Source: Neptunicella marina
GTDB taxonomy: Bacteria > Pseudomonadota > Gammaproteobacteria > Enterobacterales > Alteromonadaceae
Direction: 5' to 3'
Assembly (NCBI RefSeq): GCF_014270035.1
Contig: NZ_JACNEP010000007.1
Span: 62,001 to 126,000 of the forward strand
DNA: 64,000 nt
Positions 22,918-32,069 of this stretch are shown piece by piece; position 1 is the stretch's first letter, and every line of letters begins with the position of its first letter. The notes under the pieces are model-generated. The model did not search any database, was not told the origin of the DNA, and worked only from the letters and a program-made list of their open reading frames with translations. Position numbers and translations under genes: made by a program.

Positions 22918-24108
22918 CTACGGAAATACCATTTTCCTAACTTCTTTACTTCCTATAAGTCTGTTGTAAATTCTGTAGTCACCTACTTCTTTTCTGTATC
23001 TACCTGCTATAACCGCAGGACTTACCATTAATTTCTTAGCCAGATTTACGACGCTCTCAGGCGTAGTAAGCAACGCACAGTATTTTTCCCACTCGGATTT
23101 TTCGACAAGTGCATCTAACGCCATCTCGTCAGCTTCATCCTCTTTGTTATCTTTATCACCATCAATGTCATCAAAATAGGCTTCCTTTGAATCCTTAAGG
23201 TGGCGAGAAACGTGAGCAAGCTCGTGCATCAAAACAAACCAGAAATTATCCAGTCGGTCATACCGGATTGTCATCCCGATCACCGGATTTCCATCCACAC
23301 CCCACATCGCCGCACCATCAAGATACGTTTTAGGGAGATGCTCTTGGAATACAAGGTGAATACCATTGTTGGCTAGTTCTTCTTTTGCTAACAACGGACC
23401 ATTCTCTAAACGAGAAAGCTTTAAAGTCTCTCTCAAGAAAGGTAAATCGATGGAATCCAATTGGCACTTTGGCAATTTGTGATTAAGTGTCTGGTGAAGC
23501 ACCTTCGCTTGCCATGCTTGAAGTGCAAGGTCATCCATGCGCTTATTCGTTGTATGAACAGCGCTTCGTAGATGAGGTGCCCCAGCCATTGCAAATGGCG
23601 TAAGTTTAACCGTCTCAAACATGTCACGAATTAGCTCTTCAGCCTTCGATTTTGCATCTGAAGCTGATTTTATCGCTTTGGGGAAAAAGCCCTTTTTGAA
23701 CATGGCTGTGATTGGGTAATCTTCGTAGTTCACCTTACGCTGATCAGGCTCACGCTTTTGATCCTGCATCAGCACTTCGTACGAAATACCAAGCCCCTCA
23801 TAAAGATTCTTGATCATTGATAGGCTCAGAGCTGCCTTACCATTCATAACTTCTGAGACGCGGCTCTGACTACCCAGATATTGGATCAGGTCCTTTTTCG
23901 TTAAACCCTGCTGCTCCATACGGTGCTCTATAGCAGATACAGGATCAGGCAAACCAATATCAAAATGCTCTTTCTCATAGTTGGAGATAAGCAAGGTCAT
24001 GACGTCAATCAAGTCGTCAACCTCTTGATCACCCGACGCTAACAATTCGTCCAGATAATCTGTTGCTTTTTTATACTCTTCACTATTTCTGATAATTTTA
24101 ATATTCAT
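22918..24108 (-). CDS. HigA-type antitoxin fused to an ImmA/IrrE-type metallopeptidase
   Basis: A 396-aa protein. Residues about 1-120 match HigA antitoxins, with an XRE-type HTH at about 60-115. The C-terminal half carries His-Glu-Leu-Ala-His (295-299), the zinc site of ImmA/IrrE peptidases, with a downstream acidic Asp-Glu-Ala-Asp segment that may give the third ligand. In such fusions the peptidase part can cleave regulators or the antitoxin itself. The gene starts 35 bases after the end of the toxin-like gene. It may work as a phage-defence toxin-antitoxin (the RosmerTA system also uses HTH/peptidase parts) or as stabiliser of the island. Named by domains, so no symbol is given. Confidence 0.82.
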   Translation of the reverse strand: MNIKIIRNSEEYKKATDYLDELLASGDQEVDDLIDVMTLLISNYEKEHFDIGLPDPVSAIEHRMEQQGLTKKDLIQYLGSQSRVSEVMNGKAALSLSMIKNLYEGLGISYEVLMQDQKREPDQRKVNYEDYPITAMFKKGFFPKAIKSASDAKSKAEELIRDMFETVKLTPFAMAGAPHLRSAVHTTNKRMDDLALQAWQAKVLHQTLNHKLPKCQLDSIDLPFLRETLKLSRLENGPLLAKEELANNGIHLVFQEHLPKTYLDGAAMWGVDGNPVIGMTIRYDRLDNFWFVLMHELAHVSRHLKDSKEAYFDDIDGDKDNKEDEADEMALDALVEKSEWEKYCALLTTPESVVNLAKKLMVSPAVIAGRYRKEVGDYRIYNRLIGSKEVRKMVFP

Positions 24109-24143
24109 GTTTCATCCGCCAGCCCTGTGAGTTCCATCTCTGG

Positions 24144-24407
24144 TTAAACCGACAATCCAACCTCGTCAATTCGTAAAATATTCTTTCTAAAAATGGCTTT
24201 GGTAACCACCTTGACCGTCCCGCGCCCAATAACGAAAGTGACTTCATCAGCGTCCGAGACTTTTGCCCCCTTATAATCATTCAAAATGTCATCGGCACAC
24301 CGCCAGCTAGCTTTCTTGGCTTCCGCCAGCCAGCACTGTAAAGCCATGCGCTTTTCTGCATACCTTTCAGTGAAATCAGCTAATCTGTCCTGCCTTATGA
24401 CTTGCAA
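24144..24407 (-). CDS. HigB-type mRNA interferase-like toxin, C-terminally short
   Basis: An 87-aa protein with the HigB pattern: an N-terminal Met-Gln-Val-Ile-Arg-Gln-Asp-Arg-Leu, a helix, Trp-Leu-Ala-Glu-Ala-Lys-Lys-Ala-Ser-Trp, then strands with Val-Thr-Phe-Val-Ile-Gly and Lys-Ala-Ile-Phe-Arg-Lys. HigB toxins usually run to about 100 aa and end in Thr-His-X-Glu-Tyr-Asp, whose His takes part in mRNA cleavage; this frame stops before that. It therefore may be inactive or work differently. It is directly upstream of the HigA-type gene. Confidence 0.65.
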   Translation of the reverse strand: MQVIRQDRLADFTERYAEKRMALQCWLAEAKKASWRCADDILNDYKGAKVSDADEVTFVIGRGTVKVVTKAIFRKNILRIDEVGLSV

Positions 24408-24519
24408 TACGAACTACCTCTAACATACATATTTGCATTATTGATCCAAAATACAGATATTCCAAATTATTTTTAAAATTACTTTAAACAAAAAATCAAA
24501 AAGTATTTGGAACCGGCTG

Positions 24520-24609
24520 ATGGCACAGGAATTATCACCTCAAAGTGCTGAGTTCATGTCACTGCTTTTTCAACACAAAGAGGCGAAACAACGGGAAGAA
24601 GGTATGTAA
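24520..24609 (+). CDS. Possible 29-aa small frame or fragment
   Basis: ATG 24520 to TAA, 29 residues, charged, ending Lys-Glu-Ala-Lys-Gln-Arg-Glu-Glu-Gly-Met. No convincing ribosome site. It may be a relic of a longer gene; included only because its coding-like composition stands out between two minus-strand genes. Confidence 0.2.
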   Translation: MAQELSPQSAEFMSLLFQHKEAKQREEGM

Positions 24610-24629
24610 TTAACGACGATGCAGCTTAG

Positions 24630-24959
24630 CTATTCTATAAGGCCAATTTCAGCAGCTCTGGTTTTGCCACTATTCGGCTGCTCTGTCTCATAGACATCTC
24701 GCCAGATATCAAAAAAGTGCGGCAATACTATGTTAAAAGGATCATCAGTAGGCTCGAAACTCGCGTAAAATAAGACCTTCTGCTCCTCACACTCTGTTAA
24801 CCAAGTGTGGACACCATCGTTTAATGAAACTTCCTCAATGACACTCCAATCATTGCCTTGGTTTGCTATGTAAGCTGAAGCTCCCATAGGCTCAACCACA
24901 AGGGCTTTAAACGGGTCTTTAAGTATTGATATTACATCTTCAAGAGTTAACTTTTTCAT
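24630..24959 (-). CDS. Uncharacterised acidic protein (109 aa)
   Basis: A 109-aa soluble, acidic protein of unknown family, with Trp-Leu-Thr-Glu-Cys-Glu-Glu and Phe-Glu-Pro-Thr-Asp-Asp-Pro-Phe segments. It follows the element's thyA by 24 bases in the same direction, so it is likely read from the same long transcript as the recombinases. No signal peptide or membrane segment. Conserved position next to the integration module in relatives would tell whether it belongs to the module or to the cargo. Confidence 0.55.
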   Translation of the reverse strand: MKKLTLEDVISILKDPFKALVVEPMGASAYIANQGNDWSVIEEVSLNDGVHTWLTECEEQKVLFYASFEPTDDPFNIVLPHFFDIWRDVYETEQPNSGKTRAAEIGLIE

Positions 24960-24983
24960 CTATTATTCTTCTTCGTATGAGGA

Positions 24984-25817
24984 CTAAACTGCCACAGGTG
25001 CTTTGATGTTTGGTAAAGCATCGTAGTTATTGATTACGAAGTCTTCAAATCGATAGTCATAAACACTGTCTGGCTTTCTTGTGAACTCCAGCGTTGGCAA
25101 ACCACGAGGCTCACGAGTTAGTTGCTCGCGAATTTGCGACATATGATTCGAATAGGCATGCAAATCACCAAAACTTACGATCACTTCACCCGGTTGAAGA
25201 TCGCATTGCTGGCAAAGCATATGAACCAAAAGTGATAGGCTTGCGATGTTATAGGGTAATCCCAAGAAAATGTCTGAGCTTCTAATATAAAGCTGTCCTG
25301 AAAGCCTGCCATTTGCTACATAAAACTGGTACAGCAAGTGACATGGCGGCAAAGCCATTTTACCTTTCCGTACATTTTCTTGTGGGCTAACTGTTTCGTC
25401 TGGAAGAAACTCAACATTCCAACCATGAAACAGGATTCTGCGACTGTTTGGATTATTTTTTAAAGTATCCACTACATAGTCGATTTGATTTATTGTCCCA
25501 CCGTCTTTCGTCGGCCATGCTGTCCATTGCTCGCCGTATATTGGACCAAGGGAACCATCTTCAAGCGCCCATTCATCCCAGATTTTTACACCGTTCTCAT
25601 TGAGCCAGTTGTTGTTGGTATTTCCGTTTAAGAACCAAATTAGCTCGTTGGCGATACTCTTGAAGTGAAGTTTTTTAGTTGTTAGCAGAGGGAAACCATG
25701 CTTGAGGTCATGTCTGATCTGACGACCAAAAACAGATTTAGTCCCTGTACCTGTTCGATCCCCTTTGTCTACACCATTTTCTAATACATCTTTTAGTAGT
25801 TCTAAATATACTTTCAT
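24984..25817 (-). CDS. thyA: Thymidylate synthase carried by the element (replacement copy)
   Basis: A complete 277-aa ThyA that makes dTMP from dUMP with methylene-tetrahydrofolate. Diagnostic parts are Asp-Arg-Thr-Gly-Thr-Gly-Thr near residue 20, the catalytic Cys in Leu-Pro-Pro-Cys-His, Gly-Leu-Pro-Tyr-Asn-Ile, Gly-Asp-Leu-His-Ala-Tyr-Ser-Asn-His, and the C-terminal Ile-Lys-Ala-Pro-Val-Ala-Val. It is closer to the general bacterial ThyA than the disrupted host copy, which has a different architecture. Its ATG overlaps the stop of the small HTH/coiled-coil gene (ATGA), placing it in the recombinase operon. It most likely rescues thymidine synthesis after integration into the host gene. Confidence 0.95.
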   Translation of the reverse strand: MKVYLELLKDVLENGVDKGDRTGTGTKSVFGRQIRHDLKHGFPLLTTKKLHFKSIANELIWFLNGNTNNNWLNENGVKIWDEWALEDGSLGPIYGEQWTAWPTKDGGTINQIDYVVDTLKNNPNSRRILFHGWNVEFLPDETVSPQENVRKGKMALPPCHLLYQFYVANGRLSGQLYIRSSDIFLGLPYNIASLSLLVHMLCQQCDLQPGEVIVSFGDLHAYSNHMSQIREQLTREPRGLPTLEFTRKPDSVYDYRFEDFVINNYDALPNIKAPVAV

Positions 25818-26290
25818 TTACTATCTCTCATTAATTCTTTCAATAATTCATTTTTGGCTTCCAAGTCGCGTACTTTATCTTTCTCTTTTTCATAAGCTGA
25901 CTTGTAAAAAGTGGCGCTCTCTTTATTTAGTTTTACTTGCCTTTCGTAATCTTCTCGATCTCGATTAGCTTTCTTGTATTCAGTAAACCAATAAACTAAT
26001 TCGGCAGATAGTTGGTCAATCGTCTCTGTAAGTTCTGATATTTTATCTGCCTTGAGCTTAGTTTCCTCAGCAGCCTTTTCTTTCCTTAGCTTTTTAATAT
26101 CCGCCAGCCGTTTGGCTGGAAACTCTCTATTTCTGACAGTGTTTCTGTGTATACCTGTTAGTTCAGATACTTGGGTTTGAGTTGCAGGAAGCTTTGGATT
26201 ACTTTCTATCTTATTTAACGCATCATTTAACAACAGTGTTATTTGGTCGTAATCTTCCTTGTTTTTGTCATCATACGCTTGGTCACTCAT
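25814..26290 (-). CDS. gmtX: Small HTH/coiled-coil protein of the integration module (GmtX-like / TnpC-like)
   Basis: A 158-aa protein from ATG 26290, which has a GAGGAA site and overlaps the previous stop; a GTG eight codons earlier is less likely. The N-terminal third has a helix-turn-helix-like run ([15 protein letters not shown]), followed by a long Lys/Glu-rich coiled coil. Such a small partner downstream of two or three tyrosine recombinases is seen in Tn554 (TnpC) and in Gamma-Mobile-Trio islands. It probably helps build the recombination complex. The symbol is from memory of the trio's layout. Confidence 0.6.
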   Translation of the reverse strand: MSDQAYDDKNKEDYDQITLLLNDALNKIESNPKLPATQTQVSELTGIHRNTVRNREFPAKRLADIKKLRKEKAAEETKLKADKISELTETIDQLSAELVYWFTEYKKANRDREDYERQVKLNKESATFYKSAYEKEKDKVRDLEAKNELLKELMRDSK

Positions 26291-28356
26291 AAGATTATTT
26301 CCTCGCCAAGCCACCTAAGTACTTCTTCTGCTTCTCTGATAGTCGATAAAAGTTGATCTTGCCTATCTTCATAGCCTTCTTTTTTCAATAGAGCGCGATT
26401 TGTAATCACAATTTCTCTCCATTTTGGAGCATGAATCTGTGAAACTATTGCATTAGAACATCGAATCGGATTACATCTCAATGAACCGATGCAAGGTAAC
26501 GATTCATCGAAGTCCTCGACACCACCAAAGCAAAAGCCGCCACCTACATTAATAACAGCCATGCCTTGCTCCGCCATCGCATCGAACACTTCCTCAGGGG
26601 TATAGCCTGCCGCTATATAGCCCCTGAATACTGCTGTTATTCTAGCTTTATGTTCCTTAGCCTTTGGGCCAACATAAGTGCCATTCGGGTCCATTAAACT
26701 TTTAATACGCTCTACTTCAGCTAAATGTCTGATTTCTCTATTATGTGCTTTGTCTTGTGTAATTCTTTCTGCGATTTCGCCATAACCTAAGGTTGTACCA
26801 GAGGTCGAGCCAAAACTTGTATACTTTCCAACAACGTCTACAACATGTTTCAGTTGGAAAGATATGAAAGGAAGGCCAAGCTCAGCTCTGTGTAACTGAT
26901 AGGCTAGTGTGTGCCTCAACATGTAGGCATTGAATTTAATTTCTTTCGCTTTTTCTTCACCATATATAATTGAAAAGTAATTGTTGAAGAAATTAGCGAT
27001 TCCGCCCGGAGCCATATTCTTACTTTTAGCATCTGGATTGACTGTATCTACATTGCTAAAAAGATAATCATTGTTTTTGAGTTGTGAAATAAGAAGTGCT
27101 GCTCTTAGAGCATCTTTCATAATAGGTATTGCTACCCATTTGTCATCAAACAGTTTTAAATTTTCGAGCTTATTTTTCTTTACATTAGAACAAATCACGT
27201 CAAAACCATTATCTACTACTAAGCACGATGAAATTTTCACTTCCGCAGATTCACTGGGCCTCATCCCGCTAAACTGGCCGATGATGTATGCACATGCATA
27301 GTAAACCTCATTAACTTCCTTTCTGAGATCATCAAAGTGTTCTATACCATACTTAGCCTTAGCGATTTTTCTGATTTCTTCGTTAAATTTTAATTTTCCG
27401 TTTGGATTAAGGTAGTCTTTAGAAAAATCACAGAACTGGGAAATGAATTCGTCGGAATATCCTTTTGTCAAAAGTCTGATTAACACATAGTCATTGAAAA
27501 TATCTTTTGTAAAATCAAAGGTATTCCGCTTATTTTTAGACAGGTACTCATAGTGACTAAGTGCAACCTTATCTTGAACTTCTTCTTCTAGAGAGAGTAG
27601 AAAGCCAACAATTTTTTGTGTTGAATGGTAAACGTTTTGCTCAAAAACGTCATTCTCAAATACCAAGCGCTCCTTCCGCTTTTTTGGGTTTTGTTCAGGC
27701 CATTGTAAAGTAGTAAAATCCACCTTCATCTGCTCACCAAGTACCCTTGCAGCAAAAGGATGGGACAAGTACTTCAAAAACTGATGAATTTGATCATCCA
27801 CCCGATATGTAAATAATTGCGCAGCCTTCCTGAAGTCTGCATCCATTATGTCTGTGACAGATCTATACCGATCTTGTATGAACTCAACTCCGTGTTTATT
27901 AAGCCTTTTAAACACAAAGTTCAGATATCGAAGCCCACCTTCAAACTGCGCGATTACTGTGTTCGGTTTCAATGATTTTTTCGCTGACTTTTTCGAACCT
28001 TGGTCTTTAGTGAACGATGCAGGGGCCATTAATACGTAATGAAATAGGCACTTCATTTCTGTCATAACATATGGAGGAATGTTCGAATACTGAACAAAAT
28101 TCATTCTTAACTTTGCGCCGACAACTGACCTTGCAGGATTTATGACATCTTCATTGTAATCCCAGATATCATCACCAAATCGACTCAAGTTGGTAACCTT
28201 CATAAGCATTAGGCTGGCAACAAGTTCAACTGGATAGTTTGACGTTGTATCGAGGTTATTCTCTGAAACATTTGATTTGAGGAACAGGGGGATTAAGAAT
28301 GCCTTGTTCTTGCCTAACTCGTTTAAAAGGCCAATGTTGGTTTCTACTAAATTCAT
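26287..28356 (-). CDS. gmtZ: Large tyrosine-recombinase-like integrase (GmtZ-like)
   Basis: A 689-aa protein with an unknown N-terminal part and a C-terminal recombinase domain. Gly-Met-Arg366-Pro-Ser-Glu gives the first Arg; Tyr478-Met-Leu-Arg481-His matches the His-X-X-Arg box with Tyr in place of His; His504 and Tyr525 (or Tyr512) would complete the site. A Cys-rich segment near the C-terminus may bind zinc. The gene starts 2 bases after the stop of the 779-aa gene and overlaps the following one (ATGA). It acts in integration or excision of the island. Assignment as GmtZ rather than a Tn554-TnpB relative is moderately certain. Confidence 0.65.
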   Translation of the reverse strand: MNLVETNIGLLNELGKNKAFLIPLFLKSNVSENNLDTTSNYPVELVASLMLMKVTNLSRFGDDIWDYNEDVINPARSVVGAKLRMNFVQYSNIPPYVMTEMKCLFHYVLMAPASFTKDQGSKKSAKKSLKPNTVIAQFEGGLRYLNFVFKRLNKHGVEFIQDRYRSVTDIMDADFRKAAQLFTYRVDDQIHQFLKYLSHPFAARVLGEQMKVDFTTLQWPEQNPKKRKERLVFENDVFEQNVYHSTQKIVGFLLSLEEEVQDKVALSHYEYLSKNKRNTFDFTKDIFNDYVLIRLLTKGYSDEFISQFCDFSKDYLNPNGKLKFNEEIRKIAKAKYGIEHFDDLRKEVNEVYYACAYIIGQFSGMRPSESAEVKISSCLVVDNGFDVICSNVKKNKLENLKLFDDKWVAIPIMKDALRAALLISQLKNNDYLFSNVDTVNPDAKSKNMAPGGIANFFNNYFSIIYGEEKAKEIKFNAYMLRHTLAYQLHRAELGLPFISFQLKHVVDVVGKYTSFGSTSGTTLGYGEIAERITQDKAHNREIRHLAEVERIKSLMDPNGTYVGPKAKEHKARITAVFRGYIAAGYTPEEVFDAMAEQGMAVINVGGGFCFGGVEDFDESLPCIGSLRCNPIRCSNAIVSQIHAPKWREIVITNRALLKKEGYEDRQDQLLSTIREAEEVLRWLGEEIIL

Positions 28357-28358
28357 AA

Positions 28359-30698
28359 TTATGCGGCCATCCAGTCTACGTACGCTGTTTGTTCAAACTG
28401 GGATAGTCTCTCCCCTTTATCCAACTCTTCTTCACTAAAGTCTGACTTTTTCGGATTCAATATTTCATCAAGCACTGCTAAATTCTCTTCAATTACGATT
28501 CCGTAGGGCGTTTCCATGATGCGATTACGTTGCATCAGGATCATGTAGTCGCGCTTCATTGCAAAAAGCATCGGGAGATGTTCTGCGATTAACATGACGT
28601 TATCGCAAGTTAGACACTTGTTATACTGAGAGCATGGTTGTCCTGCTACATATAATGAGGAGTTCTTGATAAAGTCGGGTGGAGAGAACAAATTTGAACA
28701 ACCTCCAAGCGGTGTTGAAAATATAATCAACTCACGTTCTTTTGAATGTTTATTCGCACCTTTCTGGGTTGGCGTTATGACTTTCTTGTGAATATTTTCA
28801 AGTGTCTCCTTCAACTTTTGTCTAGCAATTCGATTAAAATCTAAACGATCTAAATAATTCATCGTTGTTTCGATATTCGAATGTCCCAACAGCAGTTGAA
28901 TCTCTCGAATGCTTACCCCAGCTTCGACCAATTCACTTACAAAAGTTGGACGAAAACGAGAAATGCTGAAGCTCATGGTCTCGCCATTATCATCCTGTAA
29001 CTGGTGTTTAGAAACGAAGTTGCTGTATACATGACTCAGTTTTGCAGAACATATCGTTTTCACCACACCATAGGAGTTCTGACCACTACTTTTATATATG
29101 AACAGCACGTTTTTTAATTCTTCTGGAGCATCATCTCGTAGCGACGCAGTCAGCAACTTAACGGTTTCAAATATGTCTTGAACTTCTTTACTTTGTTTTC
29201 GCGTAAGCCACTGTAATTTAGCCTGAAAAAGATCTAGATGTAGCTCCTTTTCGCCAGTACTTCTTTCTTTCCAATAACGCAAACATGGCTTACCTGTCGC
29301 GGGATGCTCCAATAGAAAATCGTCAAGAGTTAGATCACACAGCGGATCTGCATTCATGCCGGTTATTTGTGCTAGTCGCAGTAAGAAAGGAGCCAATACA
29401 TTGATATCAACAATGGGTAGAATTCCCCAAGTCTTGTATAGGTCGTGCAACCCCGTATCACTTCCGTGAACTATAGACAAAAAAGCCTTTTCTGGAGCCG
29501 ACTTAGCAGTATGATAAAACACAGGTTGGCAATTCAATTCGTTTTCAAACAGGTATCTGGCATTATCCAACGTACTCATGCCAAGCTTGATGTACCCATT
29601 GTTATCAATAGGATTTTGACCCAAGCCTGTTTTGCGGTAAGGAGTAAGCATTTGTTTTGTCGCGTTAATATCAGACATTATTGCCGCACTAATCGCTTCC
29701 CTTTCTTTTGGTGAATACGGTTTATAGTAATTACCAGTCCTGCCTCTAGTAGTCATCTCGACATCATAAAATCCATGAAAGCCCAACCCCTTAATTGATT
29801 TCGCCCGTCGCAGGCATCCGCGTATCACACTTATGATGGTAGGGGCTGAGCTAGGTGACATTTCAGATGAGTCAAGGGCTGGTAGTACGTAGTCTTCTTT
29901 GAATCTCTTTAAACTGAACTCATCAAGTATATTTTGAAGAAGTTCATTTTCATTGATCCTATTCTTCTTCAAAAAATTGCAGAAGTGATTGAAGCCATCT
30001 CGAAAGTTGTCTTTAGCTGATTTGGAGGAAACTGTTTGCTGAAGTGCTGCTGCAAGTTGTTTGAGTTGTACAAATGGCTCAGTATCTTCAGTTGGAACTA
30101 CTAAATCAACTACAGACTCTAACGGTAATTGCCCAAGCTCTTCCCAACGTTTCTTACTTTCTTGTTGGTTAGGTAAGAATGATTTATCTCTTAAGGCATC
30201 TCTGTCTTTAACCTTTACGTAATCATTTTTCAATAGACCTAGCTCTACCATCTCTTGATTTAGCTGGTCTTTCACCTCGTTTAATATCTCGTAGTTTTCA
30301 CCACCTCTCCAGTTTTTGATATATCGGGTAAAACTTATCGAATTTCCAAAAGTTGTCAGGTTTTTCTTATCTTCAAGAGTTAATGACTTCCACCAATTTA
30401 TCGCATTTCTGCGAACTTCGAGAGCAGAAGCTATTTGATGCTTTACTAAAACACCTTCCTTTTTGAGCAAATCATTGAGCTTTTTCATTAGCGGGTTGTA
30501 TAGGTCAGCAGCCGCTGTTAACCCTTGCAAGACTTGTGTTGAAACACCAAGCTGCTTGCTTAGTTGAGAATATGATGCTGTTGCGTAGTAATCATCCTTA
30601 ATGACTTTGTTCCCAATAGGAACATCCCAAGCTTTGCTTGGGTTTTCGATGATACTTCTTACGTAGTCTTCTACTAGCTTGAATTGTTTGGTCGTCAT
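28359..30698 (-). CDS. Very large tyrosine-recombinase-like protein of the integration module
   Basis: A 779-aa protein with a long N-terminal extension and a recombinase-like domain from about residue 430. The fold signature is visible (Gln-Ile-Thr-Gly-Met-Asn-Ala-Asp, then Ser-Arg-Phe-Arg583-Pro-Thr-Phe, Leu-Leu-Gly-His606-Ser-Asn-Ile and Tyr615), but the first catalytic Arg reads Asn449 and the His of His-X-X-Arg reads Ser580. It may therefore be a structural partner rather than a self-sufficient enzyme. A C-terminal Cys cluster (Asn-Lys-Cys-Leu-Thr-Cys-Asp-Asn) follows. It sits between the 409- and 689-aa genes with 2-5 bp gaps. Confidence 0.65.
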   Translation of the reverse strand: MTTKQFKLVEDYVRSIIENPSKAWDVPIGNKVIKDDYYATASYSQLSKQLGVSTQVLQGLTAAADLYNPLMKKLNDLLKKEGVLVKHQIASALEVRRNAINWWKSLTLEDKKNLTTFGNSISFTRYIKNWRGGENYEILNEVKDQLNQEMVELGLLKNDYVKVKDRDALRDKSFLPNQQESKKRWEELGQLPLESVVDLVVPTEDTEPFVQLKQLAAALQQTVSSKSAKDNFRDGFNHFCNFLKKNRINENELLQNILDEFSLKRFKEDYVLPALDSSEMSPSSAPTIISVIRGCLRRAKSIKGLGFHGFYDVEMTTRGRTGNYYKPYSPKEREAISAAIMSDINATKQMLTPYRKTGLGQNPIDNNGYIKLGMSTLDNARYLFENELNCQPVFYHTAKSAPEKAFLSIVHGSDTGLHDLYKTWGILPIVDINVLAPFLLRLAQITGMNADPLCDLTLDDFLLEHPATGKPCLRYWKERSTGEKELHLDLFQAKLQWLTRKQSKEVQDIFETVKLLTASLRDDAPEELKNVLFIYKSSGQNSYGVVKTICSAKLSHVYSNFVSKHQLQDDNGETMSFSISRFRPTFVSELVEAGVSIREIQLLLGHSNIETTMNYLDRLDFNRIARQKLKETLENIHKKVITPTQKGANKHSKERELIIFSTPLGGCSNLFSPPDFIKNSSLYVAGQPCSQYNKCLTCDNVMLIAEHLPMLFAMKRDYMILMQRNRIMETPYGIVIEENLAVLDEILNPKKSDFSEEELDKGERLSQFEQTAYVDWMAA

Positions 30699-30703
30699 AA
30701 AAT

Positions 30704-31933
30704 TTACCTCAATGGAACTTTTTTCTTCGTTTTTGTTGCCACAAGTTCCATCAAGTTGGCTCTAGTTAATACCTCACCACTATTGTCGGCATACTGCCCA
30801 TATATGTCGTATGGCAAGGCTGTATAAATTTGAGTCGTAGTCAAATGTGCATGTCCCAAACAATGTTGCAGTACAACCAACTTATCTACACTGTGACTCC
30901 CAAGGTCTGGAGAACGCAGCAGTGATCCGGCAAATCCATGTCGCAACATGTGTGGATGAATCGGGCGATCAATTAAGCCACTTTTCAATGCGCGTCGAGA
31001 GAGCTTTTCGAGGAGTTTATTGATCGATGAAGGAGTGTAAGGTCTTCCTTCAGAGTTAATAAAAGCAGGCGAGTCGCTACCATATTTTTTGGCCAGCCGC
31101 CGGTACTCTGGAGTAGAAAAATACCGCTTAAGTCTTGCCAGCGTCGCAACACTTGGCAGAGTAAATCTGTGCTTGATTTCTCGTTTCCGACCTTTTGATC
31201 CCGCTATTGGAAGAGCTTTGTAGTGAGAAGGGTAAGCCACTGTGTCATGATCAATAATGAGTGCTGATTTGTCTGTATTTATCGCTAAGTCAATTTCCGA
31301 TTTTTTAACCCTAGTTACTTCAGTACGTCGAATACCAGTGTCGTAAATAAACTGGAGCAATGCTCTCTCTCTTTCCGAATGAGAGCACCAGATAAGAGCC
31401 TTCAGCTCGTTCAGGCTACACATCTCTACAACTTTTGATTTCGCAGAATTAGACAACAATCCTTCAACATATGGGTTGTCTTCTCTTATAGCCTTTCCAT
31501 CACGACGCGGAATGCAAAGATAATTATTGAAGAAGCTCTGATATGTAGCATCTCTGTTGCGGATAGTCTTAGAAGACAATAGAGATTCATTTTTAAGATA
31601 CGAGAAATATTCTTGAAGAGTGTGTGACTGTATAACGAGAAACGCGTCATCAAGTCGCATGTTTTTATAAAGTTTTTGATTTCTTAGGTAATCAAGTAGG
31701 TAAGAAATGTTTTTAGCGTACGTATCAATTGTGGTGGGAGGGGTCTGTTTTAAACTTAGTTCTTCAGTCAACCAGTCAGAAACTAACGGAAGTGCTCTAT
31801 GGCAATTATCGAAGACAACAACACCTTGAGTCTTCTTCTGTTCTTCAATGAAATCGTATTGAATTGCACCACTACTAATAAGTAGTGACCCACTTAAATC
31901 AATTAATTCATTATCAACTACCTTTACTCTCAT
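30704..31933 (-). CDS. gmtY: Tyrosine recombinase at the element end (GmtY-like)
   Basis: A 409-aa integrase with a complete active site: Gly-Ile-Arg202-Arg-Thr-Glu, His328-Met-Leu-Arg331-His, His361 in Leu-Gly-His-Ala-His-Leu, and the nucleophile Tyr370. An N-terminal core-binding domain occupies about residues 45-150. It is the first gene of the integration operon, 137 bp from the element's junction with the host thyA, the typical place for the enzyme that cuts the ends. Of the three recombinase-like proteins it is the only one with all residues intact. The GmtY name is by recalled size and position. Confidence 0.75.
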   Translation of the reverse strand: MRVKVVDNELIDLSGSLLISSGAIQYDFIEEQKKTQGVVVFDNCHRALPLVSDWLTEELSLKQTPPTTIDTYAKNISYLLDYLRNQKLYKNMRLDDAFLVIQSHTLQEYFSYLKNESLLSSKTIRNRDATYQSFFNNYLCIPRRDGKAIREDNPYVEGLLSNSAKSKVVEMCSLNELKALIWCSHSERERALLQFIYDTGIRRTEVTRVKKSEIDLAINTDKSALIIDHDTVAYPSHYKALPIAGSKGRKREIKHRFTLPSVATLARLKRYFSTPEYRRLAKKYGSDSPAFINSEGRPYTPSSINKLLEKLSRRALKSGLIDRPIHPHMLRHGFAGSLLRSPDLGSHSVDKLVVLQHCLGHAHLTTTQIYTALPYDIYGQYADNSGEVLTRANLMELVATKTKKKVPLR

Positions 31934-32069
31934 TATGGACTCTTGTTCTTATTATGAGAGCTATCGTACACCATATTGTGCAAATTTTCAATATCACTAA
32001 ATAATTGAAAAAAGGTCTAAAAAAAGATAGTTATTTTCGTACTGTGCATAATCATAGTGGGGTAATAAA
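31934..32069. promoter_or_regulatory. Terminal region of the element: promoter and likely recombinase sites
   Basis: The 136 bases between the recombinase start and the thyA junction must contain the promoter of the whole integration operon and the recombination site. Visible structure: an inverted repeat TTTTCAAT/ATTGAAAA (31985-31992 and 32004-32011), and two occurrences of CGTAC closely followed by TGTGCA (near 31969-31982 and 32038-32047). No match at another end can be tested, as that lies outside the window. Confidence 0.5.

Larger units (their letters stand above)
1..32069. mobile_element. Integrated genomic island in thyA (right end visible, left end outside window)
   Basis: The right boundary is set by the host thyA reading frame (minus strand from 32626), which follows the family up to Ser-Cys-Asp-Val-Pro-Leu (codons 181-186) and then turns into unrelated sequence. 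The first block inside is an operon of three tyrosine-recombinase-like genes, a small HTH/coiled-coil gene and a full thyA. Further left come defence-like genes, a resolvase and a copper-resistance block, with no recognisable core gene as far as base 1. The 3' part of the host thyA was not found, so the other end probably lies to the left. That the copper block belongs to the same element is inferred from the lack of any core gene between. A composite of several insertions is possible. Confidence 0.75.

Noticed and set aside
30704-31933. Recombinase trio as a RIT element
   Set aside because: RIT elements have three recombinases of fairly similar size without an HTH/coiled-coil partner or thyA; the sizes here (409, 779, 689 aa) do not fit.
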